A stretch of 64,000 nucleotides of DNA, from positions 124,001 through 188,000 of the forward strand of contig CAWEUK010000002.1 of assembly GCA_963812245.1 (NCBI GenBank), in the 5' to 3' direction. The DNA is from Salsipaludibacter sp963812245 (GTDB taxonomy: Bacteria; Actinomycetota; Nitriliruptoria; Nitriliruptorales; Nitriliruptoraceae). Shown piece by piece: positions 44,261 through 52,338 of this stretch; the stretch's first letter is position 1, and the number at the start of each line of letters is the position of its first letter. The notes under the pieces were generated by a model. The model worked only from the letters and a program-made list of their open reading frames with translations, searched no databases and was not told the origin of the DNA. The position numbers were made by a program, and so were the translations under genes.

Positions 44261-45511
44261 ATGCGCCTCGACACCGACCCATACCAGTCCCACTACGCCC
44301 AACGCGTGAACGGGCTGTCGGCGTCGGCGATCCGGGCGCTCTTTGCCGTGGCATCCCGCCCCGAGGTGGTGTCCTTCGCCGGGGGCATGCCCGCCACGGA
44401 GGCGCTGGACTTCGACGCGGTCCAGGAAGTCGTGGCCGGCGTGCTGGCCGACGACGGGCCGACTGCCCTGCAGTACGGCATCGGCCAGGGGCGCCCGGAG
44501 CTGCGCGAGCAGTTGGTGCGGGTCATGGACCACGAGGGCGTGCCGGCCCATCCCGATGACCTGGTCGTGACCGTCGGTGGCCAGCAGGCGCTGGAACTCA
44601 TCGGCAAGTGCTTCATCGATCCCGGCGACATCGTGCTGGCCGAAGGACCGACCTACGTCGGGGGGCTCACTGCCTTCGGCAGCCACCAGGCCGACGTCCG
44701 CCACATCCCGATGGACGACCAGGGCATGCAGGTCGACGTCCTCGAGGACCGGCTGGACGAACTGCGCAGCCAGGGACGGACGGCGAAGTTCGTCTACACC
44801 ATCCCCAACCACCAGAACCCTGCCGGCGTGTGCATGGCACCCGATCGGCGGCTTCGCCTCGCCGAGCTGGCAGACGAGCACGACCTCCTGGTCGTCGAGG
44901 ACAACCCGTACGGCCTCATCGACTTCCAGGGTGAGCCTCGCACGAGCATCCGTTCGCTGGTCCCGGAGCGCACGATCTACCTCTCCACGATGTCCAAGAC
45001 CTTCTCGCCCGGTGTTCGCACCGGCTGGGTCGCGGCGCCCGAGCCCATTCGCTCACGGCTCGTGCTGCTGCGCGAAGCCGCCGACCTGTGTCCGGGAAAC
45101 TTCACCCAGATGGTCGTCGAACGGTGGCTCCAGACCCAGCCCTGGACCGAGCAGGTCACCACCTTCACCGAGCTGTACCGCGAACGCGCCAACACGATGC
45201 TGTCGGCGCTGGCCGAGGAGATGCCGCCGGGCGTCACGTGGACGGTGCCGACCGGTGGACTGTTCGTGTGGCTCACGGTGCCCGACGGGGTCGACACCCC
45301 CGAACTGTTGGCGCGAGCGGTCCAGAAGCGGGTTGCCTATGTCCCCGGCGACGGGTTCTACGCCGACGGCCAGGGCCGCCAGCAGATGCGCCTGAACTAC
45401 TCCTACCCCACGCCCGAGCGCATCCGCGAGGGCGTGGTGCGGCTGGCAGACCTGGTCACCCGCGAGGTCGAACTGGTTGCGGCGGTCTACGGCGACCATT
45501 CCCCCGCATGA
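44261..45511 (+). CDS. PLP-dependent aminotransferase (LysN/2-aminoadipate type)
   Basis: A 416-residue fold-type I aminotransferase without the GntR domain of MocR regulators. VVSFAGGMPATEALDFDAV and ALQYGIGQGRPELREQLV are the N-terminal hallmarks of the 2-aminoadipate/aromatic aminotransferase group, IPNHQNPAGV the substrate loop, VVEDNPYGLIDF contains the Asp and Tyr, and TMSKTFSPGVRTGW the Schiff-base Lys. The substrate could be lysine-pathway, aromatic or branched amino acids. It is followed by a D-Ala ligase-like gene after 82 bases. Confidence 0.92.
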   Translation: MRLDTDPYQSHYAQRVNGLSASAIRALFAVASRPEVVSFAGGMPATEALDFDAVQEVVAGVLADDGPTALQYGIGQGRPELREQLVRVMDHEGVPAHPDDLVVTVGGQQALELIGKCFIDPGDIVLAEGPTYVGGLTAFGSHQADVRHIPMDDQGMQVDVLEDRLDELRSQGRTAKFVYTIPNHQNPAGVCMAPDRRLRLAELADEHDLLVVEDNPYGLIDFQGEPRTSIRSLVPERTIYLSTMSKTFSPGVRTGWVAAPEPIRSRLVLLREAADLCPGNFTQMVVERWLQTQPWTEQVTTFTELYRERANTMLSALAEEMPPGVTWTVPTGGLFVWLTVPDGVDTPELLARAVQKRVAYVPGDGFYADGQGRQQMRLNYSYPTPERIREGVVRLADLVTREVELVAAVYGDHSPA

Positions 45512-45593
45512 CACTGCCCGCCCGGCGCACACATCGACAACCACCGCCTGCCCGCAGCGAAGCCCGACATCCACGACACCCGAGGCGCACACC

Positions 45594-46535
45594 ATGAGCC
45601 TGCACGTCGCCGTCCTGAACGGCGGATCGTCACTGGAGCGCGAGGTCAGCCTGGCCTCCGGATCCCGCGTGACCTCCGCGCTCGAGTCACGTGGTCATCG
45701 CGTCACCCGAGTCGACGTGGACGCCCGACTGGTCGGCCAGTTGCGCAGCACCGACGTCGACGTTGCCTTCCTGGCGCTGCATGGCTCCAGTGGCGAGGAC
45801 GGCACGATCCAGTCGCTGCTGTCGCTGGTCGGCATTCCCCACACGGGACCCGACGCACTGGCATCGGCGTTGGCATGGGACAAGGCTGCATCGCTGGGGC
45901 TGTCGGCGCGAGCCGGCCTGACCGTGCCGTCCGGCATCGTGTTGTCCCAGGCAGCCTTCCGCGATCTCGGAGCGGCTGCCGCCATGACCGAAGTCGTCGA
46001 CCGTCTGGGCTCACACCTGGTGGTCAAACCGGTCACGGGCGGCTCGTCACTGGGCCTGTCGATCATCACTCGCGCCCAGGACCTGCCCGGTGCCATCGTC
46101 GGTGCCTTCTCGTATGCCGACCGCGTGCTGGTGGAACAGTTCGTCGCCGGGACCGAGATCGCCGTGACGGTGTTCGACTCCGCACCCCTGCCACCGGTCG
46201 AGATCGTGCCACGCGACGGCGCCTATGACTTCGCTGCCCGGTACACGGCCGGTGCGACCGATTTCCATGCTCCGGCCCGGCTCGACGACGCGACCTCGCA
46301 ACGTGCCCGCGACGCGGCCATGTCGATGGCCCAGGTCCTGGGCGCTCGCCACATCTGCCGCGTCGACATGATCGTCACCGACGATGGCGAACCAACCGTG
46401 CTCGAGGCCGACACCAGCCCCGGTCTGACGGCAACCTCGCTGGTCCCCCTGGCCGCGCGGGCGCATGGCCTGGAGTTCGAGGCCCTGTGCGACCGCCTGG
46501 TCGAGTTGGCCGTGGCTGACGAGGTGGCGGCGTGA
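45594..46535 (+). CDS. D-alanine--D-alanine ligase-like ATP-grasp enzyme
   Basis: A 313-residue enzyme of the Ddl family. VAVLNGGSSLEREVSLASG is the first substrate loop, FLALHGSSGEDGTIQSLLSL the HGxxGEDG motif, LVVKPVTGGSSLGLSI the ATP-binding strand and LEADTSPGLTATSLVP the metal site. In canonical Ddl the last motif is E-V-N-T-x-P-G; here an Asp stands in place of the metal-binding Asn, so specificity or metal use may differ. It overlaps the following HAD gene by GTGA. It may be the cell's only Ddl or a second, specialised ligase; the usual murein-cluster context is absent. Confidence 0.88.
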   Translation: MSLHVAVLNGGSSLEREVSLASGSRVTSALESRGHRVTRVDVDARLVGQLRSTDVDVAFLALHGSSGEDGTIQSLLSLVGIPHTGPDALASALAWDKAASLGLSARAGLTVPSGIVLSQAAFRDLGAAAAMTEVVDRLGSHLVVKPVTGGSSLGLSIITRAQDLPGAIVGAFSYADRVLVEQFVAGTEIAVTVFDSAPLPPVEIVPRDGAYDFAARYTAGATDFHAPARLDDATSQRARDAAMSMAQVLGARHICRVDMIVTDDGEPTVLEADTSPGLTATSLVPLAARAHGLEFEALCDRLVELAVADEVAA

Positions 46536-47305
46536 CCGGCGGCGACGACGCGCCGGCGCCTGCCATCGTCGTCTTCGACGTGGGCGAGGTCCTGATCGAC
46601 GAAACCCGGGTCTGGAGTGTGTGGGCGGACATCCTTGGTGTGTCACCACTGTCCTTCGGGGCCGTGCTTGGTGCCGCCATCGTGCAGGGGCTCGACTTCC
46701 CGGATGCCTTCGCCGAGCTTGCGCCAAACATCGAGTGGCAGTCCTTCACCGACGAACACGAACGGCGCTACGGCGGGTTTCGCGACGAGGACCTCTACGC
46801 GGACGTTCGCCCGTGCATGGAGGAGTTGCGCGAACTCGGGCTGTCCGTCGTCATCGCGGGCAACCAGCCCGCCCGGCGCACGGCGCAGCTTCGAGCGCTG
46901 GACCTGCCGGTCGACGCCATCGCGACCTCGGACGACATCGGTGCCGACAAACCGGATCCGGCGTTCTTCGACGGCGTCATGGCCCTGGCCGCAGCGACCG
47001 ACCCGGCCTCGGTCCTCTACGTCGGGGATCGCATCGACAACGACGTCCTGCCCGCTGCCGAACACGGCATGCGGACCTGTTGGCTGCGACGAGGGCCGTG
47101 GGGGTTGCTCCAGGACATGCCCGGTGCCGCCTCGCAGGCCAGCGATGCGCGTCACGCCACGACTGCGACGACCACTTCGACGCCGAAGGACTCACAGGGA
47201 TCGGATTCCCATGACGCGGCCCAACCCGACCTTGTGCTGGAAGGGCTGGGTGAACTGCCGACCCTCCTGGATGACTGGCGGCGGCAGGCCACGCCCACCC
47301 AATGA
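46532..47305 (+). CDS. HAD-superfamily hydrolase
   Basis: A 257-residue phosphatase-like protein. VVFDVGEVLIDET has the nucleophile Asp, although the second Asp of DxD is replaced by Glu (DVGE), which is seen in some HAD branches and in non-phosphatase members. SVVIAGNQPAR is motif II, GADKPDPAFFDGVM motif III with Lys, and LYVGDRIDNDVLPA motif IV. The last 60 residues are a Thr/Ser/Asp-rich extension. GTG start overlaps the Ddl-like stop by four bases, so the pair is coupled; a shared role in cell wall or dipeptide phosphate metabolism is only a guess. Confidence 0.88.
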   Translation: MTGGDDAPAPAIVVFDVGEVLIDETRVWSVWADILGVSPLSFGAVLGAAIVQGLDFPDAFAELAPNIEWQSFTDEHERRYGGFRDEDLYADVRPCMEELRELGLSVVIAGNQPARRTAQLRALDLPVDAIATSDDIGADKPDPAFFDGVMALAAATDPASVLYVGDRIDNDVLPAAEHGMRTCWLRRGPWGLLQDMPGAASQASDARHATTATTTSTPKDSQGSDSHDAAQPDLVLEGLGELPTLLDDWRRQATPTQ

Positions 47306-47323
47306 GGCGAGTCGGCAAGAGTC

Positions 47324-47417
47324 GAAATCTTTCGGATCTTCCGGAGGTCGCCTCCTGCCCCTCGCTGGGGTCTCGACCGCAGGCCGCACAACGCCTTCCG
47401 GAAGTATCGAAAGTTTC
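47324..47417. repeat. Long imperfect inverted repeat upstream of rpiA
   Basis: The arm at 47324-47347 (GAAATCTTTCGGATCTTCCG and four more bases) pairs, with few mismatches or bulges, with the arm at 47394-47417, over a 46-base centre. The right arm itself contains the perfect palindrome CTTCCGGAAG. The stretch is markedly richer in A and T than its surroundings. It lies 18 bases after the HAD stop and 55 bases before rpiA, so it could be a terminator, an RNA leader structure or a protein-binding site. Confidence 0.55.
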
Positions 47418-47472
47418 CTGATCTTTCCGCCCACCGTCACCGACCACGTGTACGAACGACAGGACTGGCACG

Positions 47473-48141
47473 ATGACCACCGAGGATGCGAAGCGCGCCG
47501 CCGGGACAGCCGCGGCCGACGTGGTCGAGGACGGGATGGTGCTCGGCCTCGGAACCGGATCGACTGTTGCGTTCTTCCTGCGCGCGCTGGCCAGTCGATC
47601 ACTCGATGTCAGCGGGGTGGCGACATCCGTCGAAACAGCCGAACAGGCGCAGGCACTGGGCCTGCAGGTCCGGTCGGTCGACGACGTCGCCCGGGTCGAC
47701 CTGGTCGTGGACGGTGCAGACGAACTGACGCCGGATCTCACCCTCACGAAGGGAGGGGGTGCTGCCCTGCTGCGTGAGAAGGTGGTCGCGCAGATGGCGG
47801 ACCGGATGTTGGTGATCGCCACGCCGGACAAGGTGGTCGATCGACTCGGGGACACCTTTCCGCTGCCCATCGAGGTCGTCCCGTTCGCCGTGGCACCGGT
47901 GACGCGGCGCCTCGAGGCACGCGGGTACACAGTGACGCAGCGAGGTGTCAAGACCGACAACGGCAACCACATTCTGGACGCGCGCTGGTCCGGGGGCGTG
48001 GTCGACCCGGTCAGCGAGGGCCAGTGGCTGTCGGCCGTGGCCGGGATCGCCGAACACGGCCTGTTCATCGACCTGGCGACCGCGGCGGTGCTGGGTTCAG
48101 GCGATGGATCGGTGTCGTGGTTGGGCAGCCTCCGGGCATGA
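47473..48141 (+). CDS. rpiA: Ribose-5-phosphate isomerase A
   Basis: A 222-residue enzyme interconverting ribose 5-phosphate and ribulose 5-phosphate in the pentose phosphate pathway. MVLGLGTGSTVAFFLRAL, VDLVVDGADELTPDL, LTKGGGAALLREKVVAQ and KTDNGNHILD are the four RpiA signatures, including the catalytic Asp/Glu of DGADE and the Lys of LREK. Length is normal. It is a single gene between the inverted repeat upstream and the convergent parB gene. Confidence 0.96.
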   Translation: MTTEDAKRAAGTAAADVVEDGMVLGLGTGSTVAFFLRALASRSLDVSGVATSVETAEQAQALGLQVRSVDDVARVDLVVDGADELTPDLTLTKGGGAALLREKVVAQMADRMLVIATPDKVVDRLGDTFPLPIEVVPFAVAPVTRRLEARGYTVTQRGVKTDNGNHILDARWSGGVVDPVSEGQWLSAVAGIAEHGLFIDLATAAVLGSGDGSVSWLGSLRA

Positions 48142-48192
48142 CCCGGTCGTCCTGACGGGTGTCCCGGCGATCACAACGTCGCCCCAGCAGGA

Positions 48193-49212
48193 TCAGTCCG
48201 TGCCGGCAGTGGCAGGCACCGATTCGTCTGCCTCGTCACGGACGGGTTCGTCAAGGCCGCGTGCGCCCTCATCGACGATCGGTGAGAGCCCGGCGTCGCT
48301 CGGCACCGGGTCCGACGGCTCGGGCTGATCCCCGCCCAGACCTCGCGCGATCAACTCGACCAATTTGGACAGGTCATCGGGCGTGCGGAAGGCGATCGCC
48401 AAGGTTCCCTTGCGCTTGCCCATGGTGATCCGGACGTCCTGCCCCAAGGCCTCCGCCAGGTCGTCCTGGAGGCTCTCCATGCTGGGTGGCAACGGCTGCC
48501 GACGCGAATTGCGGCTCGCGTGGTGCGTGGGCTCCTCGAGATAGCGCATGCGAACGAGCTCCTCGGTGGCCCGCACCGACAGCCCCTCCGCGACGATGCG
48601 CTCCGCGACAGCCTCCTGGTCCTCGGTCGACGCCAACCCCAGCAGCGCCTTGGCATGACCGGCGCTCAGGACACCGGCTGCAACACGTCGCTGGATCGCC
48701 GGCGACAGGGTCAGCAGACGCAGCGCGTTCGTGATCGTGGGCCGACCCTTCCCCAACCGACGTGCCAGTTCCTCCTGGGTGACGCCAAAGTCGTCGAGCA
48801 GCTGGTTGTAGGCGGCGGCCTCCTCGAGTGGATTCAGCTGCACCCGGTGGATGTTCTCGATCAAGGCTTCCTTGAGGAGGTCCGCATCACCGGTGTCGCG
48901 CACGATCACCGCGATCGTCGCCAACCCTGCACGACGAGCAGCCCGCAAGCGCCGTTCGCCCGCGACCAACTCGTACCGACCGTCGTGCATCGAGCGCACC
49001 ACGATCGGCTGCAGCAAGCCCACCTCCTTGATCGAAGCGGCCAACCCATCGAGTTCTTCGTCGTCGAACACCGATCGAGGTTGACGGGGATTGGCCTGGA
49101 TGGCATTGATCGACACGTCCTTCAACGCGGACTCCGTCGGGGGCTTCGTCGAATCGCCGGGAATCAATGCCCCCAGGCCACGGCCCAATCCGCTGCGACG
49201 TTCGTTGCTCAT
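48193..49212 (-). CDS. parB: Chromosome partitioning protein ParB
   Basis: A 339-residue CTP-binding parS-binding protein. The N-terminus LGRGLGALIPG is typical; IQANPRQPRSVFDDEELDGL and GERRLRAARRAGL form the CTPase region; NIHRVQLNPLEEAAAYNQLL and TQEELARRLGKGRPTITNAL the helix-turn-helix. The C-terminal dimerisation part follows a linker, then a 45-residue acidic tail beyond the family norm. ParB spreads from parS and loads SMC. It follows parA by nine bases. Confidence 0.97.
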   Translation of the reverse strand: MSNERRSGLGRGLGALIPGDSTKPPTESALKDVSINAIQANPRQPRSVFDDEELDGLAASIKEVGLLQPIVVRSMHDGRYELVAGERRLRAARRAGLATIAVIVRDTGDADLLKEALIENIHRVQLNPLEEAAAYNQLLDDFGVTQEELARRLGKGRPTITNALRLLTLSPAIQRRVAAGVLSAGHAKALLGLASTEDQEAVAERIVAEGLSVRATEELVRMRYLEEPTHHASRNSRRQPLPPSMESLQDDLAEALGQDVRITMGKRKGTLAIAFRTPDDLSKLVELIARGLGGDQPEPSDPVPSDAGLSPIVDEGARGLDEPVRDEADESVPATAGTD

Positions 49213-49221
49213 GACCGCTCC

Positions 49222-50328
49222 TCAAGCATGGGTGGTGTTCGAGTCGATGACCGACTCGGGGGCGTGTGGCGAACCGTCACTCGCGGTGACATGCGCTCCG
49301 GCAGTTGGGGATATCCCCAACAACTCGTCGAGGGCATCACCACCGCTCGACAGCAGGTCCAGCCGCTGCGCCAACTGCCGCGCAAGTCGCTCGTAGGCGC
49401 GAGCTCCCCGACTCCCCGGATCAAACACGTTGATCGGCTGGCCGTAGCTCGGCGCTTCGGACAACCGCACCGTGCGGGGGATCACCGTGTCGTAGGCGAT
49501 GGGACCGAAGAACGCTCGGATCTCATCGGCAACCTGCTGGGACAGGTTGGTCCTGGCATCGAACATCGTCAGGACCACACCACCAATGTGCAAGCCGTCG
49601 TTGAGGTCAGCCTTGACCAGCTCGATGGTCTGGAGCAACTGGGAGACGCCCTCGAGCGCGTAGAACTCGCACTGGATGGGCACCAGCACTTCGTCTGCGG
49701 CCACCAGGGCATTCAATGTCAGGATCCCGAGCGACGGGGGGCAATCGACGAAGATCACGTCGTATCGGTCCCGCACCGCATCGACCGCCTTGGCCAACCG
49801 CCGCTCGCGATTCATCTGCGCCACCAACTCGACCTCGGCGCCGGCGAGATCAAGCGAACTGGGGACCAGGTCGAGTCCGTCCACACGACTGGGGATGACG
49901 GCTTCCATCACGGGAAGTCGATCCACGACAACGTGATACGTGGACGGCTGCCCCGGCACACCTCGCAGGTCGAGCCCAGTCGAGGCATTGCCCTGCGGGT
50001 CCAGGTCGACCAGCAGCACGCGCAAGCCGAAGGCTGCCAGTGCCGCCGCGAGGGAGATGGCCGTGGTGGTCTTGCCGACCCCACCCTTCTGATTCGTGAT
50101 GGCGATCACCCGCGCTGGACCCGTCGTCCGCGACCGACCCCCGGGGGTGGGCACGGGGGCGTCGCCAGGAAGCGACTCCGTCGCGTCCTCGGCGCTCGTT
50201 CCACGTGGAACAATCGGGCTGCCAACAGACACGCTGGGTGCAGGGGGGGTCGCACCCGTGCCATCCATTGGACGCACATCCCCGTCAACGGGCTTCGCCT
50301 GGGTCCACACTCGACGACGCCAGTTCAT
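49222..50328 (-). CDS. parA: Chromosome partitioning ATPase ParA
   Basis: A 368-residue Walker-type ATPase. The deviant Walker A is ITNQKGGVGKTTTAISLAAA, followed by VLLVDLDPQGNASTGLD and IFVDCPPSLGILT. The first 90 residues are a Pro/Gly-rich extension, which is common in actinobacterial ParA. ATG at 50328 overlaps the rsmG stop (ATGA) and has GGAG upstream; ATG at 50268 is an alternative. A parS site lies inside this coding extension at 50197-50212. It forms the rsmG-parA-parB operon. Confidence 0.96.
   Translation of the reverse strand: MNWRRRVWTQAKPVDGDVRPMDGTGATPPAPSVSVGSPIVPRGTSAEDATESLPGDAPVPTPGGRSRTTGPARVIAITNQKGGVGKTTTAISLAAALAAFGLRVLLVDLDPQGNASTGLDLRGVPGQPSTYHVVVDRLPVMEAVIPSRVDGLDLVPSSLDLAGAEVELVAQMNRERRLAKAVDAVRDRYDVIFVDCPPSLGILTLNALVAADEVLVPIQCEFYALEGVSQLLQTIELVKADLNDGLHIGGVVLTMFDARTNLSQQVADEIRAFFGPIAYDTVIPRTVRLSEAPSYGQPINVFDPGSRGARAYERLARQLAQRLDLLSSGGDALDELLGISPTAGAHVTASDGSPHAPESVIDSNTTHA
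50197..50212. other. parS site inside parA
   Basis: CGTTCCACGTGGAACA matches the 16-base parS consensus TGTTNCACGTGNAACA except at the first base; the 14-base core is a perfect palindrome. It is the ParB loading site and lies in the N-terminal extension codons of parA. Confidence 0.85.
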
Positions 50329-50933
50329 GCGCCAACTCCGCGACGAATGACGACCACTCGGGGTTCGTCGCCGGTCGGGGGGACATCCGCCGGGGTCGCG
50401 ACAACCTCGCCGCGCCAACGGGCCAACTCCGATGTCGCATCCGCCAACTCGGCCTCCCAGTTCTCACCCTTGATCGCGTAGAGCAGTCCACCGGGCACCA
50501 AGAACGGGAGCGTCCACCCCAGCAGTCGATCCAGGGGCGCCACGGCGCGTGCGGAGACCACGCTGAACCGGTTGGCGCCTTGGGCACCCCGGATCTCTTC
50601 GGCCCGCCCGTGCAAGACATGGAGCTTCACGCCCAATTCAGCCGCGGTATCGAGGAGAAACTGGATCTTCTTGGAGGAGGAGTCCAGCAGTGTCACGTCG
50701 ATGTCAGGGCGCACGACGGCCACGACGAAACCGGGAAGGCCGCCACCGCTGCCCACGTCGAGCAGGCTGACATCCCGGGGCAGTGTGGCCGCGAACGCCA
50801 CAGACTCGGCGATGTGGCGATCCCACAACTCAGTTCTGGCTCGCTTGGAAACCAGGTTGTGTGGCGATGACCGCACCGCCTCCGCGTATGCGCGCAGAGT
50901 CGATTCCTGGTCCGGAGCAAGGGGGGAGGCCAT
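50325..50933 (-). CDS. rsmG: 16S rRNA (guanine-527-N7)-methyltransferase
   Basis: A 202-residue RsmG (GidB). SSPHNLVSKRARTELWDRHI is the N-terminal signature, LLDVGSGGGLPGFVVAVVRP the SAM loop, VTLLDSSSKKIQFLLDTAAE the ribose-binding strand and SVVSARAVAPLDRLLGW the catalytic segment. It methylates G527 of 16S rRNA; loss gives low-level streptomycin resistance in other species. ATG at 50933 lacks a strong Shine-Dalgarno. It overlaps parA by four bases. Confidence 0.96.
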   Translation of the reverse strand: MASPLAPDQESTLRAYAEAVRSSPHNLVSKRARTELWDRHIAESVAFAATLPRDVSLLDVGSGGGLPGFVVAVVRPDIDVTLLDSSSKKIQFLLDTAAELGVKLHVLHGRAEEIRGAQGANRFSVVSARAVAPLDRLLGWTLPFLVPGGLLYAIKGENWEAELADATSELARWRGEVVATPADVPPTGDEPRVVVIRRGVGA

Positions 50934-51103
50934 GGCCGGGACACTACCATCCACCAGCTGCACGCAGTCACACACTTGAGTGCATGGGGATGCGTCCCCT
51001 GCGCAACGGGCACACGTTGATCGGACGATGTCGCGCCACACACAGCCCGGTCGCCCCTCCTCCTCACCACGCGCAAGGCACGTGGCCGATGGGGGGCCGG
51101 TGA

Positions 51104-51119
51104 TGTTCCACGTGGAACG
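51104..51119. other. parS site upstream of rsmG
   Basis: TGTTCCACGTGGAACG matches parS at 15 of 16 positions, with a perfect 14-base palindromic core. It lies between rsmG and the jag-operon terminator, about 3.5 kb from dnaA. Confidence 0.88.
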
Positions 51120-51423
51120 CCTCGAAGCTGAACCTCCAGTGCATGAGAAAGCCTCGAAGAGTAGGGCAGAACAACGGAAAATATGGGGATGTCATGGGGG
51201 TGAACGTTGATTCTGAACCAACACGAAGGTGAGGCGATCCGCCCATCCTCTTCGTGGCATCGACGCTGTGTGTGCGCCAAGGCGCGTTGTGACGGGAATC
51301 GCTCCATGCGGACCGTTGCGCCGACGCTGCAGCGCACAGCGGACAACTGAAGGCGTTGTCCCTGCTCAGGGCAGGTCAGGGCTGCGCGAGCCGGGAGGTC
51401 GCCCGTGTGCCCGACCCTTCGCG

Positions 51424-51460
51424 GGAAGAAACAAACCGGGCCGCCAGCGGCAGCCCGGTT
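51424..51460 (-). terminator. Intrinsic terminator of the rpmH-rnpA-yidD-yidC-jag operon
   Basis: Read on the minus strand, an eight-base GC stem (AACCGGGC / GCCCGGTT) with an 11-base loop is followed by TTTGTTTCTT. This is one of the few hairpins in the window with a real U-tract. It lies 33 bases after the jag stop and directly abuts a parS site. Confidence 0.8.
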
Positions 51461-51475
51461 GTTTCACGTGGAACA
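51460..51475. other. parS site next to the jag-operon terminator
   Basis: TGTTTCACGTGGAACA agrees with the consensus parS at all informative positions. It starts at the base where the terminator stem ends, 18 bases after the jag stop on the minus strand. Confidence 0.9.
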
Positions 51476-51492
51476 TGGAGGTTCGTTCGACC

Positions 51493-52296
51493 TCAGTCGT
51501 CGCTGGGTTCGATCACGACCCGACGGGAGGGCTCGCGACCCTGGCTGCGTGACAGCACCCCGTCGACGGTGCCCACCAGTTCGTGCACGGCCTTGCGCTC
51601 GAAGACGTCCATCGGTTCGAGACGAACGGACTCGCCGGTGTCCAGGACCTCGTCGATCGCTTCATCGGCCTTGTCGAGCAACTTCTCGAGGCGACGGGCC
51701 CGATACCCCTCGATGTCGACGGTGATCCGAACGCGCCGATCGAATTGGGACTGCAGCGCGCAGCGCATCAATTCCTGCACGGATTCCAGGGTGGAGCCGC
51801 GACGCCCAATCAGCGCGCCGCTGTCCATGTTCATGACCTCGACTTCGGCGCTCTGTTCCTCGTCGTTGAGGCGCAACTCCAACTCACCAGCAAGATCCAT
51901 GGCGTCGAGCAACCCCTCGACGAAGTCGGCAGCCGCGTCAACTTCGCGATCCAACTGGTCACCGTGGTCCTCGTCGGCGGACTCGGCCGACTCGGCGGAC
52001 TCGGTGGCCTCGGGGGACTCGGCAGACCCGTCCGCCGCTGCGTTCGAGGCGTCAGCACCAGCCGCAGGGGCTGCGGATGCGCGGCCTCGCTCCGAGGTGC
52101 TGCGGGATCCCTTGGCCCGAGCACCACGGCCGGACCCGACCTCGGCCGAGATCTTCACCTTCACGTCGGACACGTGCACATCATCGGGCAGGTCGAGTTC
52201 AACGTTGACCGAGTCCACCTGGAGAAGATCGGCGACGGCGGTTGCCAGCGCAGCTGACAGATCGCGGTCCTTGACGGTGACCTTGCTGTGGGACAT
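51493..52296 (-). CDS. jag: Jag/KhpB-like RNA-binding protein
   Basis: A 267-residue protein. The N-terminal part resembles a short beta domain (TVKDRDLSAALATAVADLLQ); an acidic Ser/Ala/Glu linker follows (ESAESADEDHGDQLD). The KH domain has VMNMDSGALIGRRGSTLESV with a GxxG-type loop (IGRRG), and the R3H domain ends VRLEPMDVFERKAVHELV. Such proteins bind RNA and influence cell-division or wall synthesis. Conserved position after yidC; ATG at 52296 has the preceding gene 42 bases upstream. Confidence 0.93.
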   Translation of the reverse strand: MSHSKVTVKDRDLSAALATAVADLLQVDSVNVELDLPDDVHVSDVKVKISAEVGSGRGARAKGSRSTSERGRASAAPAAGADASNAAADGSAESPEATESAESAESADEDHGDQLDREVDAAADFVEGLLDAMDLAGELELRLNDEEQSAEVEVMNMDSGALIGRRGSTLESVQELMRCALQSQFDRRVRITVDIEGYRARRLEKLLDKADEAIDEVLDTGESVRLEPMDVFERKAVHELVGTVDGVLSRSQGREPSRRVVIEPSDD

Positions 52297-52338
52297 GGGG
52301 GTTCCTTCGAATCAGGCGGGAATCGGGACGGTGGTGAC

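Larger units (their letters stand above)
50934..51492. other. Partition-locus intergenic region
   Basis: This 559-base gap between the rsmG operon start and the jag stop holds two parS sites and the intrinsic terminator of the jag operon. A further imperfect stem (ACACGAAGGTGAGGCG near 51220 with CGCCCATCCTCTTCGTG) may belong to the promoter region or a small RNA. No protein gene is visible. Confidence 0.6.
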
